Below, one piece after another: positions 63,287-64,000 of a DNA stretch of 64,000 bases. The notes under the pieces were generated by a model. That model worked only from the letters and a program-made list of their open reading frames with translations. It did no database searches and was not told where the DNA came from. Each line of letters begins with the position of its first letter. Within the stretch, counting starts at the first letter, position 1. The position numbers and the translations under genes are program-made. The stretch comes from Merdibacter massiliensis (GTDB lineage: Bacteria; Bacillota_I; Bacilli_A; Erysipelotrichales; Erysipelotrichaceae): positions 26,071-90,070 of the forward strand of contig NZ_LT699725.1 in assembly GCF_900155395.1 (NCBI RefSeq), written 5' to 3'.

Positions 63287-64000
63287 ATGGAAATTCTAGT
63301 TAGTGGTGGAACGGGTTTTATTGGTTCGCATACATGCGTGGAGCTGTTAAATGCAGGTTATGAAGTTGTGATCATCGATAATCTATACAATTCACAGCGG
63401 GATGTCATCGATAAAATTGAGAGCATAACAAATAAAAAAGTTACTTTTTATGAAAAAGATTGTAAAGATGAAGATGCGTTAGAAGCGATTTTTGATAAAC
63501 ATGATATTGCGGCAGTTATTCACTTTGCTGGATATAAGGCAGTGGGAGAATCTGTTGCCAAACCATTGATGTACTATGAGAATAATATCATGACGACATT
63601 GGCGCTTTGCAAAGCAATGCGCAAGCATAATTGTAAATGTTTGGTTTTTTCTTCCAGTGCTACTGTCTACGGAGATCCGCAGCGAATTCCGATCGATGAA
63701 GAATGTCGACTGGGGCCTACGACAAATCCTTATGGAACGACTAAATTGATGATCGAACAGATTTTACGCGATCTTTACCGTTCAGATGATGAATGGAATA
63801 TTGCATTGTTGCGTTATTTTAATCCAATCGGAGCACATAAAAGCGGTCTTTTAGGAGAAAGCCCAAATGATATTCCGAATAATTTGATGCCTTATATCGT
63901 AAAAGTGGCAAATAAAGAGCTGCCGTTGTTGCATGTGTTTGGAAATGATTATGATACACCAGACGGTACCGGAGTACGTGATTATATCCACGTAGTGGAT
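63287..64000 (+). CDS. galE: UDP-glucose 4-epimerase, N-terminal part (3' end outside window)
   Basis: The frame opens at the ATG at 63287 (GAGGA and AAGG upstream) and runs off the window after 238 codons; full-length GalE is about 330-340 aa. The N-terminal NAD motif ILVSGGTGFIGSHTC, the FAGYKAVGES segment, SSSATVYG, and the catalytic Tyr149/Lys153 pair in PYGTTK are present. LRYFNPIGAH and DGTGVRDYIHV follow. It interconverts UDP-glucose and UDP-galactose for Leloir metabolism or envelope sugars, using the product of galU. Confidence 0.95.
   Translation, partial: MEILVSGGTGFIGSHTCVELLNAGYEVVIIDNLYNSQRDVIDKIESITNKKVTFYEKDCKDEDALEAIFDKHDIAAVIHFAGYKAVGESVAKPLMYYENNIMTTLALCKAMRKHNCKCLVFSSSATVYGDPQRIPIDEECRLGPTTNPYGTTKLMIEQILRDLYRSDDEWNIALLRYFNPIGAHKSGLLGESPNDIPNNLMPYIVKVANKELPLLHVFGNDYDTPDGTGVRDYIHVVD

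Overview
The window reads as a chromosomal segment of a low-G+C, single-membrane gut-type Firmicute. The best guess is an Erysipelotrichia/Bacilli-like lineage. Supporting signs are a short RpoE (delta) subunit, the ywiB-argS-rpoE and rsmG-noc-parA-parB gene orders, T-box, lysine and guanine leader RNAs, dockerin and FIVAR surface modules, and AT-rich spacers with many extended -10 promoters of the form TGC-TATAAT. The genus is inferred, not shown. Coding density is high. No rRNA, tRNA, prophage or CRISPR array was seen. Two copies of one IS1182-type insertion sequence are the only mobile elements.

Layout. 1-3.8 kb: the 3' end of rpoC, then a secreted dockerin-bearing glucosaminidase and a membrane-anchored cadherin-like protein. 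3.8-5.7 kb: IS copy 1. 5.7-7.3 kb: galU and a membrane-anchored protein of unknown role. 7.5-15.5 kb: a T-box-controlled arginine operon, argGHCJBDF, sufficient to go from glutamate to arginine through the acetyl-recycling ArgJ route. 15.5-17.8 kb: an AIM24-family protein, a zinc-ribbon membrane protein and an M20 amidohydrolase. 17.9-22.5 kb: a lysine-riboswitch operon, lysA-dapF-dapA-dapB-dapH, of the acetylase diaminopimelate pathway. The divergent M20 enzyme is a plausible deacetylase for it. 22.5-30.2 kb: a guanine-riboswitch purine operon, purE-purL(Q)-purM-purN-purH, with an unexpected short leader ORF.

30.3-32.2 kb: mnmG. 32.5-38.7 kb: a very large GH84 surface hexosaminidase. 38.8-40.4 kb: overlapping Nudix and HD-domain genes, probably nucleotide-pool enzymes. 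40.6-43.7 kb: an NlpC/P60 cell-wall hydrolase and a class A penicillin-binding protein. 43.9-47.2 kb: ywiB-argS-rpoE and fba. 47.4-50.4 kb: a panE-like reductase, a small four-helix membrane protein behind metal-regulator-like palindromes, and a DUF1846 protein. 50.7-53.8 kb: murA and IS copy 2. 53.9-56.5 kb: a LytTR regulator and ansA. The asparaginase gene is bracketed by two related, apparently stand-alone structured RNAs. 56.5-59.7 kb: rsmG-noc-parA-parB. 59.7-64 kb: two DUF proteins, rpmE, tdk, an aminotransferase and the start of galE.

The strongest candidate for something undescribed is the pair of RNAs at about 54.63-54.99 kb and 56.06-56.33 kb. They share a near-identical 5' block followed by stems whose bases differ between copies while pairing is kept. 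Other points worth checking are the leader ORF between the guanine riboswitch and purE, the IS copies that begin one base after a stop codon and carry their own terminators, and several perfect palindromes in promoter regions.
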